Below, piece after piece: positions 12,089-24,400 of a stretch of DNA of 64,000 nt (position 1 is its first letter; each line of letters opens with the position of its first letter). A program made the position numbers and the translations under genes. Below the pieces are notes generated by a model that ran no database searches, had not been told where the DNA came from, and saw nothing but the letters and a program-made list of their open reading frames with translations. The DNA comes from Buddleja alternifolia (lineage: Eukaryota; Streptophyta; Magnoliopsida; Lamiales; Scrophulariaceae): the NCBI GenBank assembly GCA_019426215.1, contig CM033396.1:37686503-37750502 (forward strand). Direction: 5' to 3'.

Positions 12089-15000
12089 ATGTCTCTGACG
12101 AGTGTGAAGATGTCGGAGGAAGTGTGGTTGGCGTGTCTGACCCATGCATTGTCCACTGAGACCGAGGAGATCATGGGCCTTCTTCTTGGTGATATTCAGG
12201 TTCATTTTTCTTCTTTTTTTTTGTCGCCATTTTTGTGGGTTTTTAATTTGTCAAGTTCGCACAATTTGTTAATTTTGTGTGGAAAAATTATGGGTTTGTT
12301 TGTTCATGTTCTTGAGTTCAAATCCTGAAAATTTATTGGGAAATCGTACTATTGATATTCGTGCGAATTTGACGGGATGTGTTGGTGTGTTGGTTTATGT
12401 TCTTAGAATATTGGTTGAAATTTGTACAATGTGTCAAATCAATAATAATGGTGATCTAGAATACTGAAAATAGGATTTGGAAATGTAAACAAACTAGGCC
12501 TATGTTTTTGGGCGTTTTTAACCTAATGGGTTCTCAAATTGGTGTTTATGAAGATGCTTTTTCCTGACATTCATGTTATTGAATGTTTGTTAATTCTTTT
12601 TGATTTCTTTAATTTTATGTGTTTTGCCTTTGTAGATTTTGTGGGTTTTGTATGGAATTGGAAAGATTGTATCTTTCTTGGAATTTTGCAGATTAACACT
12701 TAATGGTTTGCAAGTTCTTGCTTCATATACTTATTACTGGTACTATTGATTTCCCCCATTTTTTTTCTCTGGTTTATGTTTTGGTGAAAATGTGAATTGC
12801 ACTTGAAAAATGTTGATTCTTAGGCCATGCTCGGTTCGTGGATTTTGGGGAGGAAAGGAGAATGAAAATATTTTGTTTGTTGCAAATGATATTACATTTG
12901 GATTTATTTTTTGATCATTTCCATTTTCCTTTTCTTCGTCAAAATCCATGAACCAAACATAGCCTTAGTGTAACTTGAATCTAGTTCCGTAAAAGAGTCG
13001 GATTGATGAATAGCCTATGGGAAATAACTCTTCACCTTTGAGGGTTTGGGGGCCTTGTTTTGAATAGGTTTTCAATTGATATGTAATCTGATATCTATGC
13101 ATATAGCTTGGATTTTTAAGGCGATACATAGACTAGATTTATATATGCATGAGTCTTACAATTTTTACCTGATTGGCTGTTAGAAGCATGGTTTATATTA
13201 GCTAGATACCGGTAGTTTGGTATTAGATGCTGCAAAATTTACCCCTATTACCATTGAGTTTTGAAATTATTAGGTAATATTCAACATTTGTTCAGACTCC
13301 CTAATGACATTCTTAGTTTGGTGTTGTTTTATGGGGTTTAGTGGGTTCCAGGACTGCAAAATTTGGTTATTGACATGAATACCCATGATTTTTGTGTGAA
13401 TATTGAGCCTTATTTACATGTGTGAGTATAATATTAGAAAAACAAAATAGCAGTATAAATTTATACTTTTGACAATCCAATCTCACTCCTGCCAGGCTGG
13501 TGGTTGTAATTGTAACTGTAGTTAATGAACTTAACTGTACCAAATTTTAGGATAATATCACTATTTTTCCGTGAAAATGAGTTATGATCCACTTGGTTTT
13601 TGATTCATTCAAGTAAAAGAAAATGTACCCTCTTGTACTAACTCGTGTTTTGTCAAATGGTGAAAAGATTTCTGATTATCATTATTTTTCTTTTGGGTGG
13701 ATGGGTGAGTGGTCAATCTACATGTAATTTCTGCGGTTTGGTTTATGATATTTTGCCTGCACTAAACCAAAATTAAATTACATTTGGTTTCTATTCAGCA
13801 TTCAAGAAATGGTAATGTAACTGCATTGATATGGGAAGCACTGCCACAACCACGTTCAGATCGACAGAAGGATAGAGTAGAGACTAACCCGGAGCAGCTC
13901 ACTGCTGCATCAGCTCATGCTGAGATATCCTTTTCTTCAACGCTTAAACTTAAAATTGTTTGGATCTTTATAAAGACCTGGACATCATTTATTGGATATT
14001 TTTTCCATCCTTTTATAGGATTTCTCTTTGCCCAAATTCAATGCGAAAGGAAGGAAAAACTTTGAGTAAATACATATTTAATTTGAAAATATTCTCTCTC
14101 ATGTGGTGGTATAAGTAGAAAGTCTGGACATTGTTTTTTGACTTTGCGTCAAACAATTTTTATTGCTTATTTTTTATTTTATTTTTCTGATTTGAGCTTG
14201 AATAAGCTAGAATTTTTGATAAAAAAGTAACTGTATAGTAAACAATTTTCAAGCACTTTAGTAACTTTTTCTGTTAAATGGGGATCTATATAGACAAGCT
14301 CCGTTGAGCCCAAACTTGCCATATAAAATATACATATTTCATGTTTGACATTGTCGGTGGATTTGTCAAATTAACTTTATAATACAGAATGTCAAGAGAA
14401 ACAGGGTATACTACCAGAGTAATTGGCTGGTATCACTCACATCCTCATATTACGGTTCTTCCTTCACATGTTGGTGAGTTATGAATAATAAGAATGCTTC
14501 CAGATTTATGATTTTTTTTTTTTTGGGTTTTATTAGTAGCTTTTTCACTGATTACCGTTACCTTATGTTATGTTATAGTATTGACAATGACAATGATTCT
14601 ATTAGTACTGTTGTGGATAAGTCTATCTTATTCTACCAACACGACACATTACATTTTCATGTTTTGTGAGATTAGTAGATAATTTCGTAGATAATTTCCT
14701 TCAAAATAGTTATTTGGGATAATTACACACACGGCACACCTTTCACTTTTTTGGGTAATTAACATGAGCCCTGAGGTTTTGCAAATTACCAAGACACCCC
14801 TTGTCTTAAGACAGGTCCTTGAAAAATAGGGGATGAAATGATAAATTGCGTCTACTCATATGCTTCTACTCATAGGTGGCAAAATGGTAATATATATTAA
14901 TTGACAGATGAAGTTATGGTAATTTTTCAAACTTCAAGATGTTTTTCGCAATTAGGGTGTCTCACACGGGGGTGTTTATGTAATTACCCCTAGTTATTTC

Positions 15001-16672
15001 TGAGAATATCAGGTCCACACGACCCTTTCTAGAATACGGTTTACCTATTGTGGATTTCTGCAGATGTCCGGACTCAAGCAATGTATCAACTATTGGATTC
15101 GGGGTTTATAGGGTTGATATTTTCTTGTTTCAGTGAAGATGCTCAAAAGGTTAGTAACATAAACATTAACCACAAAAAAGATTAACTTTTTAATTTTCTT
15201 TCTAAGTTCATTTCTATTATTGTAGGTGGGAAGGATTCAAGTCACAGCCTTTCAGTCTTTGGATGGGAAGCAGAATCCCATGTTGAGACCTGTTTCTCTG
15301 TCTCCAGCACAGAAAGGTCCCGTTATAGATCTCGAATCGTCTCTAAGCTCCTCAGACAATAACTTGCCTATATTTGGCCCCTCAAAAGGTGACAGTATGG
15401 AGCAAGACACTGGTGATTCAAGAGCAATTGTCATAACTCCTAAGGTACGCTAGAAATCTTGCTTTTTCCATCAATGGATGCAAATATGCAATTATTTCTA
15501 TTTCTGGCTGATGTGTGTTAATTGCATCTGATTGGCTAGGGTGGGGGGAAATCGCCACGCTTGGGTGGTTTTTTCGCAAATGCTGATTCTAAAACAGGAA
15601 ATAATAACAGTTCGAATAATGCGATTCTTGATTTGGATCCCATGGATATGTCGGAAAGTATGCAAGAGGCGATGCATCTGTCAAATTTGGAGATGAGGTA
15701 ACATCAGTATGTACTCTTTTATCACTTTGTGATATTATTGTTTTCAAACTGAGTGTAAAATGATAGTGCTATTTTATTGAGAATAGATTGTTATAGAACC
15801 TTTCGACGACGACCTTGTTTCAGAAAAATGAAAATCACCTTTTCTTTTTAGCATGCATTTGGATGGAAGGATTTCAATTTGAGGAAAGGATTTTTCATAT
15901 GAGTCCGTATTAGGTGAGGGTGGATTCAAAATCCACCATAATTATTGAAAAAAAGGCTCAAATTGAATGCTGAATGATCTGAAATCCATTTCAACTTGAA
16001 GTCACTCGGACAAGCTTGACGTATCTGTATTATGATCTTAGCTCTCAAATATTTCATCCAAAAACAACCTCAGCATATTTTCAATTGGCATATAAAATGT
16101 CTCTTTGCATGACCTTTTTAAACGGCTTTTCTTTTCCTTTCTTTTTTGTGGTTGGCAGTGGGGCACAATATGTCAGAAAGGAAATCCCTCTTCACGTTGT
16201 TCCTACATCGTCACTTGTCGATATTGATTCTCCTTACGCTTCATTTACAAAGCTTCAACAAGTACTATATGAAGAGGAGAAGACAGCATATAACCAGGCA
16301 ATGACACAAGATACAAGGTGACATTATGATGTTCAAAATCTGCCTTTTCTTTTTCCTTCGTAATATCAGCGTTTCATAATATTCTTTGCTAACCACATTA
16401 TTTTATGCATCTTCCATTAGGGACGGTAAAGTTCACCCTCTTTCTTTTGTTCATCACACATCTACATATCAGGCTTCCATGTGCAAAATGATTGAATATT
16501 GGTAAGAAATACTATAATCGTCCCGTTTTACAATTTTAGCTTCGTGGTTTTTGTGACATTTTTTGCTATATTTCTCCGAACTGCAGCTTAAGTCCTGCCA
16601 TAATTGCTCTTCAAGATCGCTTGAGAGAAAATGAAATTCAGGTGATCTCCATGTAGAAAAATACACACATAC

Positions 16673-16712
<40 letters not shown>

Positions 16713-16982
16713 CTATGTATATGTACATATTTGTTTAAAATAATTTTCCCAACATCATCAAGCTCACCAATTTAGCTTTTCCTGAAACAGTTAAAACTGC
16801 TTGGCGAAGAAGCGAGCGTGTTGGAATCCGAGCTTTCGAGAGGCAGCCAATCAAATCCCTCCCCTCGTTCTCCATCTCAAAGGCTTCGAACTGGCACCTC
16901 TTCGGGTCACAGAGACTTGTATCCTACCGACTCGAGTCATCTGAAAAATGTGGGTGGTAGTCGAAGCAAACGAGGATCTTAA
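12089..16982 (+). CDS. BRCC36: BRCC36-type JAMM deubiquitinase (K63-specific)
   Basis: Ten exons join in frame: 12089-12199, 13799-13924, 14386-14473, 15064-15149, 15226-15444, 15540-15697, 16159-16317, 16421-16501, 16587-16641 and 16791-16982, giving 1275 bp (424 aa). The start MSLTSVKMSEEVW matches plant BRCC36 N-termini. The MPN+/JAMM zinc protease motif is complete: HSHPH at the end of exon 3, then SHVD across the exon 3/4 junction, with the upstream Glu in ETEEIMGLL (exon 1). The later half (exons 7-9, with a DRLRENEIQ helix) is the region that contacts partner subunits in family members. In plants BRCC36 cleaves K63-linked ubiquitin and acts in homologous recombination. Nine of ten exon joins use GT-AG introns except intron 2, an AT-AC intron. 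Introns also host two MITEs and a GT microsatellite. Confidence 0.95.
12823..12964. mobile_element. Tourist-like (PIF/Harbinger) MITE with TTA target duplication
   Basis: The element starts GGCCATGCTCGGTTCGTGG and ends CATGAACCAAACATAGCC; the arms match over about 25 bases with few mismatches. TTA flanks it on both sides (12820-12822 and 12965-12967), the usual 3-bp duplication of Tourist elements. It is 142 bp long, non-coding, and lies in BRCC36 intron 1. Confidence 0.85.
13925..14385 (+). other. U12-type AT-AC intron (BRCC36 intron 2)
   Basis: No GT donor fits the end of exon 2, but GCTGAG|ATATCCTTTT is a perfect AT-AC minor-spliceosome donor. The intron ends ...TTAACTTTATAATAC|AGAATG; the terminal AC and a TTAAC branch-point-like motif about 11 nt upstream fit the U12 class. 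Splicing here joins ...AHAE to RMSRETG in phase 0 and restores the conserved JAMM domain. Donor, acceptor and branch motif are seen directly; splicing by the minor spliceosome is inferred. Confidence 0.9.
14716..14990. mobile_element. Mutator-like MITE with 9-bp target duplication
   Basis: TAGTTATTT occurs at 14707-14715 and again at 14991-14999, exactly flanking a 275-bp segment that begins GGGATAATTACA and ends TGTAATTACCCC. A 9-bp duplication plus GGGNTAATTACA ends indicates a Mutator-type non-autonomous element. It lies in BRCC36 intron 3. A relative with the same superfamily hallmarks lies at 41235-41493. Confidence 0.85.
16671..16712. repeat. (GT)n microsatellite
   Basis: A run of alternating G and T flanked by ACACACATACATAT, within BRCC36 intron 9. 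It can form a short hairpin with the AC-rich left flank. Confidence 0.9.
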
Positions 16983-17858
16983 TCGTATGCTGAACTTGGG
17001 TCATAAGAAATCTTATTATATGTATCTATGCATGGCTTCCTACTCTTGGCTGTTACTCATGCTGCTAAATATTGCAGATTTTTGTATGATCACCAATTTC
17101 AGTTTAAATGTGTGATATGTTATATGTTGGAAATTTATCAATGAATTTGTCAATATTTCTGAACATTTGATTTTTGAGGAGTTTCGTTATTGTTACAATC
17201 ATATCATCTTGTGTGATGAACCCTACATAGGTTTCATTGTATTTATATGATTGTATTTGTTTTGGGATTTTGAGTCCCGGGACTTTATTTACCTATATTA
17301 GTATTTTATTTTCTAGTAATAATATGTATAATATTTTATTTTCTATTAATAATATGTATAATATTTTATATTTTAGTAATAATATGTATAAAGTATTTAT
17401 GCGTTTTCGCATCTCGATTGCATCAAATTTGTCTTATCAATGACTAAATCGTGGTGGAATTCGATTTTTGATTTTCTCATAGTTTTTACCAAGGAAATCT
17501 CATAACATGAGGAAAATTGAAAATTAGAAAATTCCAATGTAAGAAAAGGGTACATAGTATTAAGCTGCAAAAATAATTGGAATTATAATCTTTCTCCATC
17601 GACCACTAATAAATAATAATAACAATAATTAGCTTATGCATCTTTATTCAACAAATGATTGCTTGTTAAATCTCCTATAAACAGAACATTTGGTATTAAT
17701 TATTGAAAAATACATCAATGACCATAATCACAAATAATGGTCCAATTCACTTTGAACAATCACTAATTAAGAAATAAGTATAAAAATAAAATAAATGCCA
17801 CAAGTAAATTATTTTGGAGAAGGAATTGCATCAAATAATGATGAGAAAATTCATTTTT
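16983..17858. other. 3' UTR of BRCC36 and convergent intergenic space
   Basis: BRCC36 and the LEA-like gene converge here. The first ~150 bases look like 3' UTR. A three-unit tandem repeat lies at 17302-17391. I see no coding exon. Confidence 0.5.
17302..17391. repeat. Tandem repeat, three exact-length 30-bp units
   Basis: Each unit reads TATTTTATnTTnTAnTAAT followed by AATATGTATAA. Units start at 17302, 17332 and 17362 and differ by only a few substitutions, so this is a young AT-rich minisatellite just downstream of BRCC36. Confidence 0.9.
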
Positions 17859-18862
17859 TTAAACTCTAGTATCGGCATTGCTAGGATAATTTGTGGCGCT
17901 TCCGGGGAGAAGCGTGGCGGAAGCGGTGGTGCCGGTGGTGGCGTCGGTGGTTGTGGTGGTTTTTTGGGTGTCCGAAGTGTTCATTCCTAAGGTATTCTTA
18001 ACTGCATCAGCTGCACCTTGTGCCACATTAGCCGCTCCTAGTGCAGCTCCTCGTGCTAGGTTTACTGCCCCTTGCGCTGCACCCTTTCCAACATCAGCTG
18101 TTCCTTGTGCCATATTTTTAATTTGTGTTCCGGTCTTAATATTGTTTAAGAAAAATGTGTATATTAGAACATGGCAATAAATTAATATATATATATTCAA
18201 ATTGATCCGAAATATGTATATATGTGCCAATGCAGAGACGGAGCCACAGGGGGACTGGTAGGGGCACCCGTCCCCCCAAACTTTGAGAAAATTATTTTTC
18301 TATCCTATAAATTTTTGAAATTTTGAAATTTTGCCTCCCCAAAATTCAAAAATATCAAGTTTTGACCTTTTTTTTTTTGTTTTGTATTCACCCTCCCGAA
18401 CCCCAAATCCTGGCTTCACCCGTATGTGTGTGTATATATATAAATGAAAAATGTAAAATAGAGAGGTTATCAAGATTAGATACCTCTTGAAGGAAATTGG
18501 TGGGCTGGCCTTGGTTATGGATGTCAGAAGGTTGGTTAAAGAAGTCATCCCTCCTAATCTGCAATTACAACAAAATTCAGTTAAGAAGAAAGAGTAAAAA
18601 GTCTGAAATTCTCCTATATTTTGGTAGAAAAATGTTATAGGTCGTCGGTTAATTCTTTATCGTTTTGCCATCGATTCTTAATATAATAAAATAGGTCTTT
18701 TAATTATCGCAAAAATTTAATCAACTGCAGTTATTGGGATCAGTTTTTACCGAAACTAAAATAAGTGACAAAAATACGATAGACTTAAAAAGTGATATAT
18801 ACCTGAGCTTGGCCTGGAATGGGGACAGAATTGTATGTGTTGTTGGGACCTTGGTTTGCCAT
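17859..18862 (-). CDS. LEA-like (late embryogenesis abundant) small hydrophilic protein
   Basis: Three exons join in phase 0: 18862-18803, 18558-18484 and 18134-17859, giving 411 bp (136 aa). The acceptor of exon 3 is ATTAAG at 18135-18140. The N-terminal part is Asn/Gln/Pro-rich. From about residue 46 the protein has Ala/Gly-rich amphipathic repeats (TGTQIKNMAQGTADV, GAAQGAVNLARGAALGAANVAQGAADAVKNTLGMN) ending in a Thr-rich tail. The repeated Ala-Gln-Gly-Ala-Ala pattern and a terminal GMN resemble small plant LEA/KIN-type proteins that protect membranes and proteins during drying. No signal peptide or membrane segment is visible, so it is probably cytosolic or nuclear. Splicing is well supported; the family call is by pattern. 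Confidence 0.75.
18228..18425. mobile_element. Possible degenerate MITE in a LEA-gene intron
   Basis: The left end GAGACGGAGCCACAG and right end CCTGGCTTCACCC are imperfect inverted repeats, with C-rich and AT-rich blocks inside. A similar GCAGAGACGGAGCC word occurs alone near 3046. No target duplication was found, so this is tentative. Confidence 0.35.
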
Positions 18863-19744
18863 ATTTCTTGCTTTTGTATTTTTCTTTTAAAAAAATAAGA
18901 TTATTAGATGAAGAAAATAAATATTAAAAATGTACGAAAGCTTTTGATATTGTTAGAGTCGAATTTATAGATTTCTTGTGATGAAGCCTCCGTTCTATTA
19001 TGTGCCAAAGTATGTGCATCTATTAACACATGGAGTGCCCATCCGGAGGAATTGGGTAAGAATATTTCAAATTAACATTTGTTTTAGGATAGTAATTTAA
19101 GAAAAATATTAATCCGAATTTGGTTAGTACAAATCGACAAAAGATAAATATTATAACATTTGTACGTACGGTGATTAATCACTCTTTTTAAATTGTGTAA
19201 CAACAATGTACCAAGTATAGTTCACTCTCATGTAATTCGCTTAAATTCAATCAAAAGTAGAGTCGAATTAACATTTCTCAATAATCTATGTTTATAAAAA
19301 TCTTCTTTTGGGCAAGAAAATGAATTTCCAATTAAAAAATGTATATCCTACAACGTAACAACATAAAAGATCAAACATTATGTGCAGGTATGTCAAAAAA
19401 ATTTACGCCGAAAATCAAATTATATATTCTGTCTTTCATTTTTCAGAGCATGATAAATTTATTATCTATTGTAATTGGAAAACTTTATTATCTATAATTA
19501 TATTGATTTAGCTCAAATCTCGCTAGACAATCTAAACCAAGTCGATGATCCGAATTGGTCGAACCAGAACCAAATGAGTTAAATTATAGACTGGACTTGA
19601 CCATAGTCAAACTGCCTACGTGCTTAAACAATGCAGGATCAAGTCTAGTTCAATTCCTGGGGTTAGACCTATTTTGAGTAAAAGTTCGAATGAAGTAATA
19701 AATATGAGGTTAAAAGTAGAGGTAGATAAGAGGTGGATCGATAG
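18863..19744. other. Upstream region of the LEA-like gene, no gene seen
   Basis: Presumed promoter side of the minus-strand LEA gene followed by AT-rich intergenic sequence leading into the truncated LINE. I see no coding exon or clear repeat. Confidence 0.45.
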
Positions 19745-20151
19745 AATATGCATTGTAATAAATGTTGTGATCTCCGAGCTTTCAATCGAGCTATGCTTGC
19801 TAAACAAGCCTGGCAAATCATACATTATCCGAATAACTTGCTAAGCAGAATTTTAAAAGCACGATATTTCCCGAATAATTCTTTCTTGAGGCGGGCAAAG
19901 GAACGAACCCTTCGATCACTTGGTCTAGTGTTAAGGGTGTTCGGGATTTACTTGATATGTTGGCTCGCTGGAAAATTGGTAATGGTTTGTCCGTTCGTGT
20001 TTGGGAAGACAGATGGTTGCCTAGACCTTTGTTGCTCATGCTTGCAACCCTGCATAATACTCTACCATTTACATCACGTGTGTGTGATCTAATTGATGCA
20101 AATTCCCATATGTGGCGTATTGAGCTGCTTCGAAATGTTTTTTTGGGAGGA
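19745..20151 (+). pseudogene. LINE ORF2 relic, left half (split by the Gypsy insertion)
   Basis: The translation contains CCDLRAFNRAMLAKQAW, LLSRILKARYFPNNSFL, then in another frame LARWKIGNGLSVRVWEDRWLP and SRVCDLID. This is the characteristic region between reverse transcriptase and the zinc-binding domain in plant LINEs. Frameshifts and stops break it. It stops at the Gypsy target site and continues at 34106 on the far side. Confidence 0.8.
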
Positions 20152-20990
20152 TGTTTCGTAAAAAAAAAAAAAATTAGATTAGGGTGGATCCGACTACGCG
20201 TTCCGAACCCCGCGATAATCTATATCTTGAGATTATCTTTCAACCCCCGCGCTCGAATTCGATGCGCTAGACAGTGATTCAGACTTTAACACTTCGGTGT
20301 GTTGTTTAAACTAATTATTCGGACCGCAATTGTCTAAAATATGTGACACAATAATACCATAAAAGAAAAATTCAAGTACAGGTAAAAACTATCTCTCTAA
20401 TACTTAAATCTGGCACAAGATAATTTTGTACCTACGTGAGAATCCTTCTTTTTTCTTTACTACGATGATAAGGAACTGAAAACTTAGGCCAAAGTATAAA
20501 TCACTATCAAATACTTAAATCTGAAAACATGTAATTCATACCTCCATAAAAGTTCTCAATTCGGACAAATTACAGTAGATCGAATGCCAGTACAAATCCT
20601 GAAGACCGGATCCAACAATTCTTGAAACGAAACTATGCTACAAGCTACTCCTAACTATGTTTACGCCTACTCCTATGATAAGAGAAAAATAAGTTGTTCT
20701 TTGATTTGATGATGCCTTCTCTCTCCTTTTTTTTTTCGTTTTTATTTCTGCATCGTGGTCCTACATCTTCAACCGTCGAGAACCGCTTCTAACTTCTCTT
20801 TCAAAATCCTTTCGTCTTGGCGGGTTACCGAGTTCCCGGACTCTCTGATTCTGCTTTTGGTTCTGACTTCTTTGGGCTTGCCTTGTTATTGTAATGTGCT
20901 TAGCCTTTAATTTTTGGGCCCACTAATCGCTGTTGGGCCTTTTCTAGGTCTTTTACTTTGCTGACTCATTTTTATTTTTTAGTGTAAACA
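20152..20990 (-). repeat. LTR of the Gypsy element (3' LTR in element orientation)
   Basis: 839 bp, plus-strand ends TGTTTCG...GTAAACA. By eye it differs from the other LTR by about a dozen substitutions, a changed A-run after TGTTTCGT, a 15-bp indel near 20340, and absence of a 69-bp tandem duplication. Confidence 0.93.
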
Positions 20991-21004
20991 AATGCCCCCC
21001 TAAT
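20991..21004 (-). other. Polypurine tract of the Gypsy element
   Basis: Minus strand ATTAGGGGGGCATT abuts the element's 3' LTR, the expected place for plus-strand priming. Confidence 0.55.
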
Positions 21005-21279
21005 GTACGTGAACGTTTCGAGTTCATGTACAGTAAGATACATGTCTCCTGGTTAATCATCGTTTCGTATCAGGAGATCGTGTCCACTATTCGAAAGGTC
21101 ATCTTCCCAGACATCTTTTATCTTTAATACCGATATGACGTACCTTTTCGTGATCAGGCTTTTAAACCTTTTTTAACTTGCGTTTTCTTTCTGCAAGAAC
21201 CTCTTCGTATTTTTAGGCGGGTAAAAAAAACGATTGAAATTTCTCTTTTCCTTTTCTGCATAGAAGTGTCTTTTCGTGA

Positions 21280-21475
21280 TCGGACACCTAGAACTCTATA
21301 AATATCTCTTCCCTTTTCTTAGCCGTCACTATCACCCTTTACTTTCTCCTCTCTCTCGAATCCTCCATCATCTTGTTCCTCCATTTTCGAAAATTTTCTC
21401 CTTTTTCACCACATCTTCCTCTTCGAATTTCTTCTTTCCATTTTTCTTGACAATCTTCTCGAATCGTTTTCGAGG
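21280..21475 (+). promoter_or_regulatory. Putative promoter and leader of the antisense PMD gene
   Basis: CTCTATAAATATC at 21295-21307 is a good TATA box. It is followed by a ~165-bp C/T-rich leader (CTTTACTTTCTCCTCTCTCTCG...) up to the ATG at 21476. This is typical of plant protein-coding genes and lies just inside the LTR, suggesting the gene has its own promoter. Confidence 0.55.
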
Positions 21476-24400
21476 ATGTCTAACCCTCACGCTATCTCGC
21501 GTTTAGTCGCTCGAGCGACTCTTTTGGATTGTGAAGACGCCCAAGATCTTTATCAAATCATTAAGAACTTCGAGACTTACTATAGCGATGCGAAGATTTC
21601 GACTCTTGGGTTTACCCATATGATACCGCCCTGGGTCCGCGATCGCCGTGGTCAATCCATCAACCATGTTGGGCTCGGGCCCCAATTTCGACCCGAGGCG
21701 TTCGAACCTTCTGAAGTTGGTATTCCCAATTTATTGGGTACTTCGCCCGCCTCGGAGAGTGAGGCCCCTCTTTTTCAGTCTAGGGTGGAGAACAAATATG
21801 GTTGGACGAACAGAACCAAACCGATCAATGGGTGGATCGAGGCCATCGATGTATATCCTTGGTTCGAAAGGTTGCATCATCTTCATAACAAATGGGAAGG
21901 TAACCGAATTCTGGGGCTCATTCGAATAGCTTGTTACCCAGTTATCCCTTTCGAGCAGGTAACAACAGATGTTGCGTATTCCTGGCATCCTTCGTATAAT
22001 TGTTTTGTATTATCTCGAGGTTTTCAAACAATCACGTTGGAAGACGTTGCTCTAATTACTGGTCTTTTCCCTACGGGTACAATCCTTCCTACGGGTGAGC
22101 CTTTGTCTAACTCTCGGTCTCTTTTATTAGCCACCGAAACTTGGCTAAAACATCATGGAAAATCAAAAGGTGCGAATATTGCTTATACTGCTTTAATCAA
22201 GTTCTTTATCGGTTGTGATGATCCGCCTACATCTTTCGAAGAAGTTTTATTTTTGAATTTTATCTTTTCCCGGCTATTTATGAATGCCGGTTGTGTAGTG
22301 AATAAAACCTTTCTCACTTTGTCTGCTAATATTGCTGTCACCATGGGACCCATCGAGCTGGCTCCACTAGTGTTATCTCACTTTTATCGTATGATGTTTA
22401 ATTTGAGTAGTGACCCTTCGAATGCTTACAAGTTGTCTGGCCCCCTTTGGTTATTGACATGTTGGTCCTTCCTATATTATCCCGAGTTATTAAATACCAG
22501 AACTGTACCATCACTCGAAAAATCTATCCTGACTGAGAAGCGTCAATCCTCGAAAAAATCTTCCAATTTCCGACTCGAGCCAGTTTCGAATTGGGTTTGT
22601 TACCGGGAGGCTACTATAAATTTGTTGATCCCCCTCGAGAAGGTGTCGTACCTCGAGGTTCTGAGCGCTATCTATAACCCACTTTATGTTTCCACATGGT
22701 GCCCTTTTTTCGAGACAAGGCACGACCAGGCCCAAAATCATTGGTCTCATACTGCTTTACCCGATTGGATGCGAACGATTGATTCGCTGGATTCCTCCAT
22801 AGATGATCACCCCTACTGGAGATCTATCTTATCGTCCCGAGACCTATTAAATGCAGATAATGTCCCCGGAGTTGAAGTTTACAACCCTCAGGTATTCCAA
22901 CATGTTTTGAGTATAGTAAACTTTATAAATTTCTGATCGTTACATTTTGACGCTTCTCGAACACATAGATCATTTGTACTTCGAGCATATTATATTTCGA
23001 ACATGTTCCATTTCGAGCATGCTCATTACCTCGAGCATGTTCGATTTAGAGCATGCTGGATTTCGAGCATGCTTCTTGCGAGCATGTTTGATTTCGAGTA
23101 TGTTCGATTTCGAGTGGATTGCTCTTCGAGCATGTTTGATTTCGAGCAGGAAGTCTGATATCCGAATTTTGTTTAACTCGTCCTTATTTTGTAGCTATGT
23201 TCACGGCAATTTGGCATAACCCAATGCTTCTCTCTACCCTTTCTGGGTACCATGAATCGCCCTTGGTCAAGTAGGCAATTTTACATTGCGAATCATCAAA
23301 GGGCCAAAGCTGAAGATCTTATTCGGGGTCAAGCTTCTTGTCAGATTCCGCCGTGCTTTGTTCCCATTTTTTGTAGAATCATCCAAGTCGAGAGATGCTT
23401 CGTGGACTTTTGGAATAAAGTTTTGAGGCGTAGTTATTCTAGACCAATCATCCGCAAGCAGATTACGGACATCACTAGGATGTGTGTTGGTACGGTGGAT
23501 ATGGCTCAACTTTCGAATCTTTTATCGAATCAGGTGACTTTCATATACTAGTGTAACTTCGATCAAAATATTTTTAGGATTCACTCTTATACTCTTTTTT
23601 ACAGGATGATGATTATATCCTTCCGTATGATTTAACTTCGGGGTGGAGATTTGAGCGAGACAACCCCCAAGTCCGAGAGGCGGCGGCACTGTTTCAAGCT
23701 CTTCGAGACTCATCTGTCCCAACTGAGTTATTCTCCATCCCCACTCGCGCCACTCGAAAACGAAGTGCACTTACTATCCGGGAGCCCGCATCCTCTATTT
23801 CTCGAGAAGCACCTCCTCGAATACTTGATGAAGAAGAAGAGAATGATGACGACGATGCAGCTCAATATGCTCTTCAACCCAGATCCAGGAAACGCTTACG
23901 TACGCAAGGGACTTCCGGTGAATCAAGTAACTACTCAATTATCCTTAACTTTTTATTCGTAGATTGCCTCTTCATTCGATACTTGCTTACTCGTATTTCT
24001 CATTCAGGTTCTTCGAGTAGAACTGCTGATCTCGACAAGGAGACATCGGCTATTGTGACTGGCGTCGACGATGTTCTCGAAACCATTCTTGAAGAGGGTT
24101 CACCCGACTTTGAACCCCGACCGACTTCGCCCGTCCTCGAGGAAGTTTTACCTGATCCTGAGACTCATCAAGACCCAATAGAAACAGATCGCTCTTCAGG
24201 TATTTTTTGAAAGTATCATATATTCCCCTAAATCGGTTAACCCCTTTATGATTTTCTCACGCTGTATAATCATTAATGGGCTTTTGTTACTCTACCCTGT
24301 CTTGATGTTGTTTTTCTCCCTAGGAAACTCATCGAGTGACACTTTCGAGAGAATAGGCCCCAGTTCTGAGATTACCACGAGCACTGCTCCCAACCTCTCG

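Noticed and set aside
13925..14065. Read-through of BRCC36 exon 2 into a longer protein
   Set aside because: The extension loses the conserved sequence; using the AT-AC intron restores the JAMM domain exactly.
15850..15970. Possible MITE with GGATTTCAATTTG/GAAATCCATTTC ends in BRCC36 intron 6
   Set aside because: The arms are too diverged and no target duplication is visible.
16671..16712. GT run as part of a CRISPR-like or regulatory array
   Set aside because: It is a plain dinucleotide microsatellite in an intron.
21276..21506. 76-codon Ser/Phe-rich ORF just upstream of the PMD start
   Set aside because: It is the C/T-rich leader read in another frame, overlapping the PMD start.
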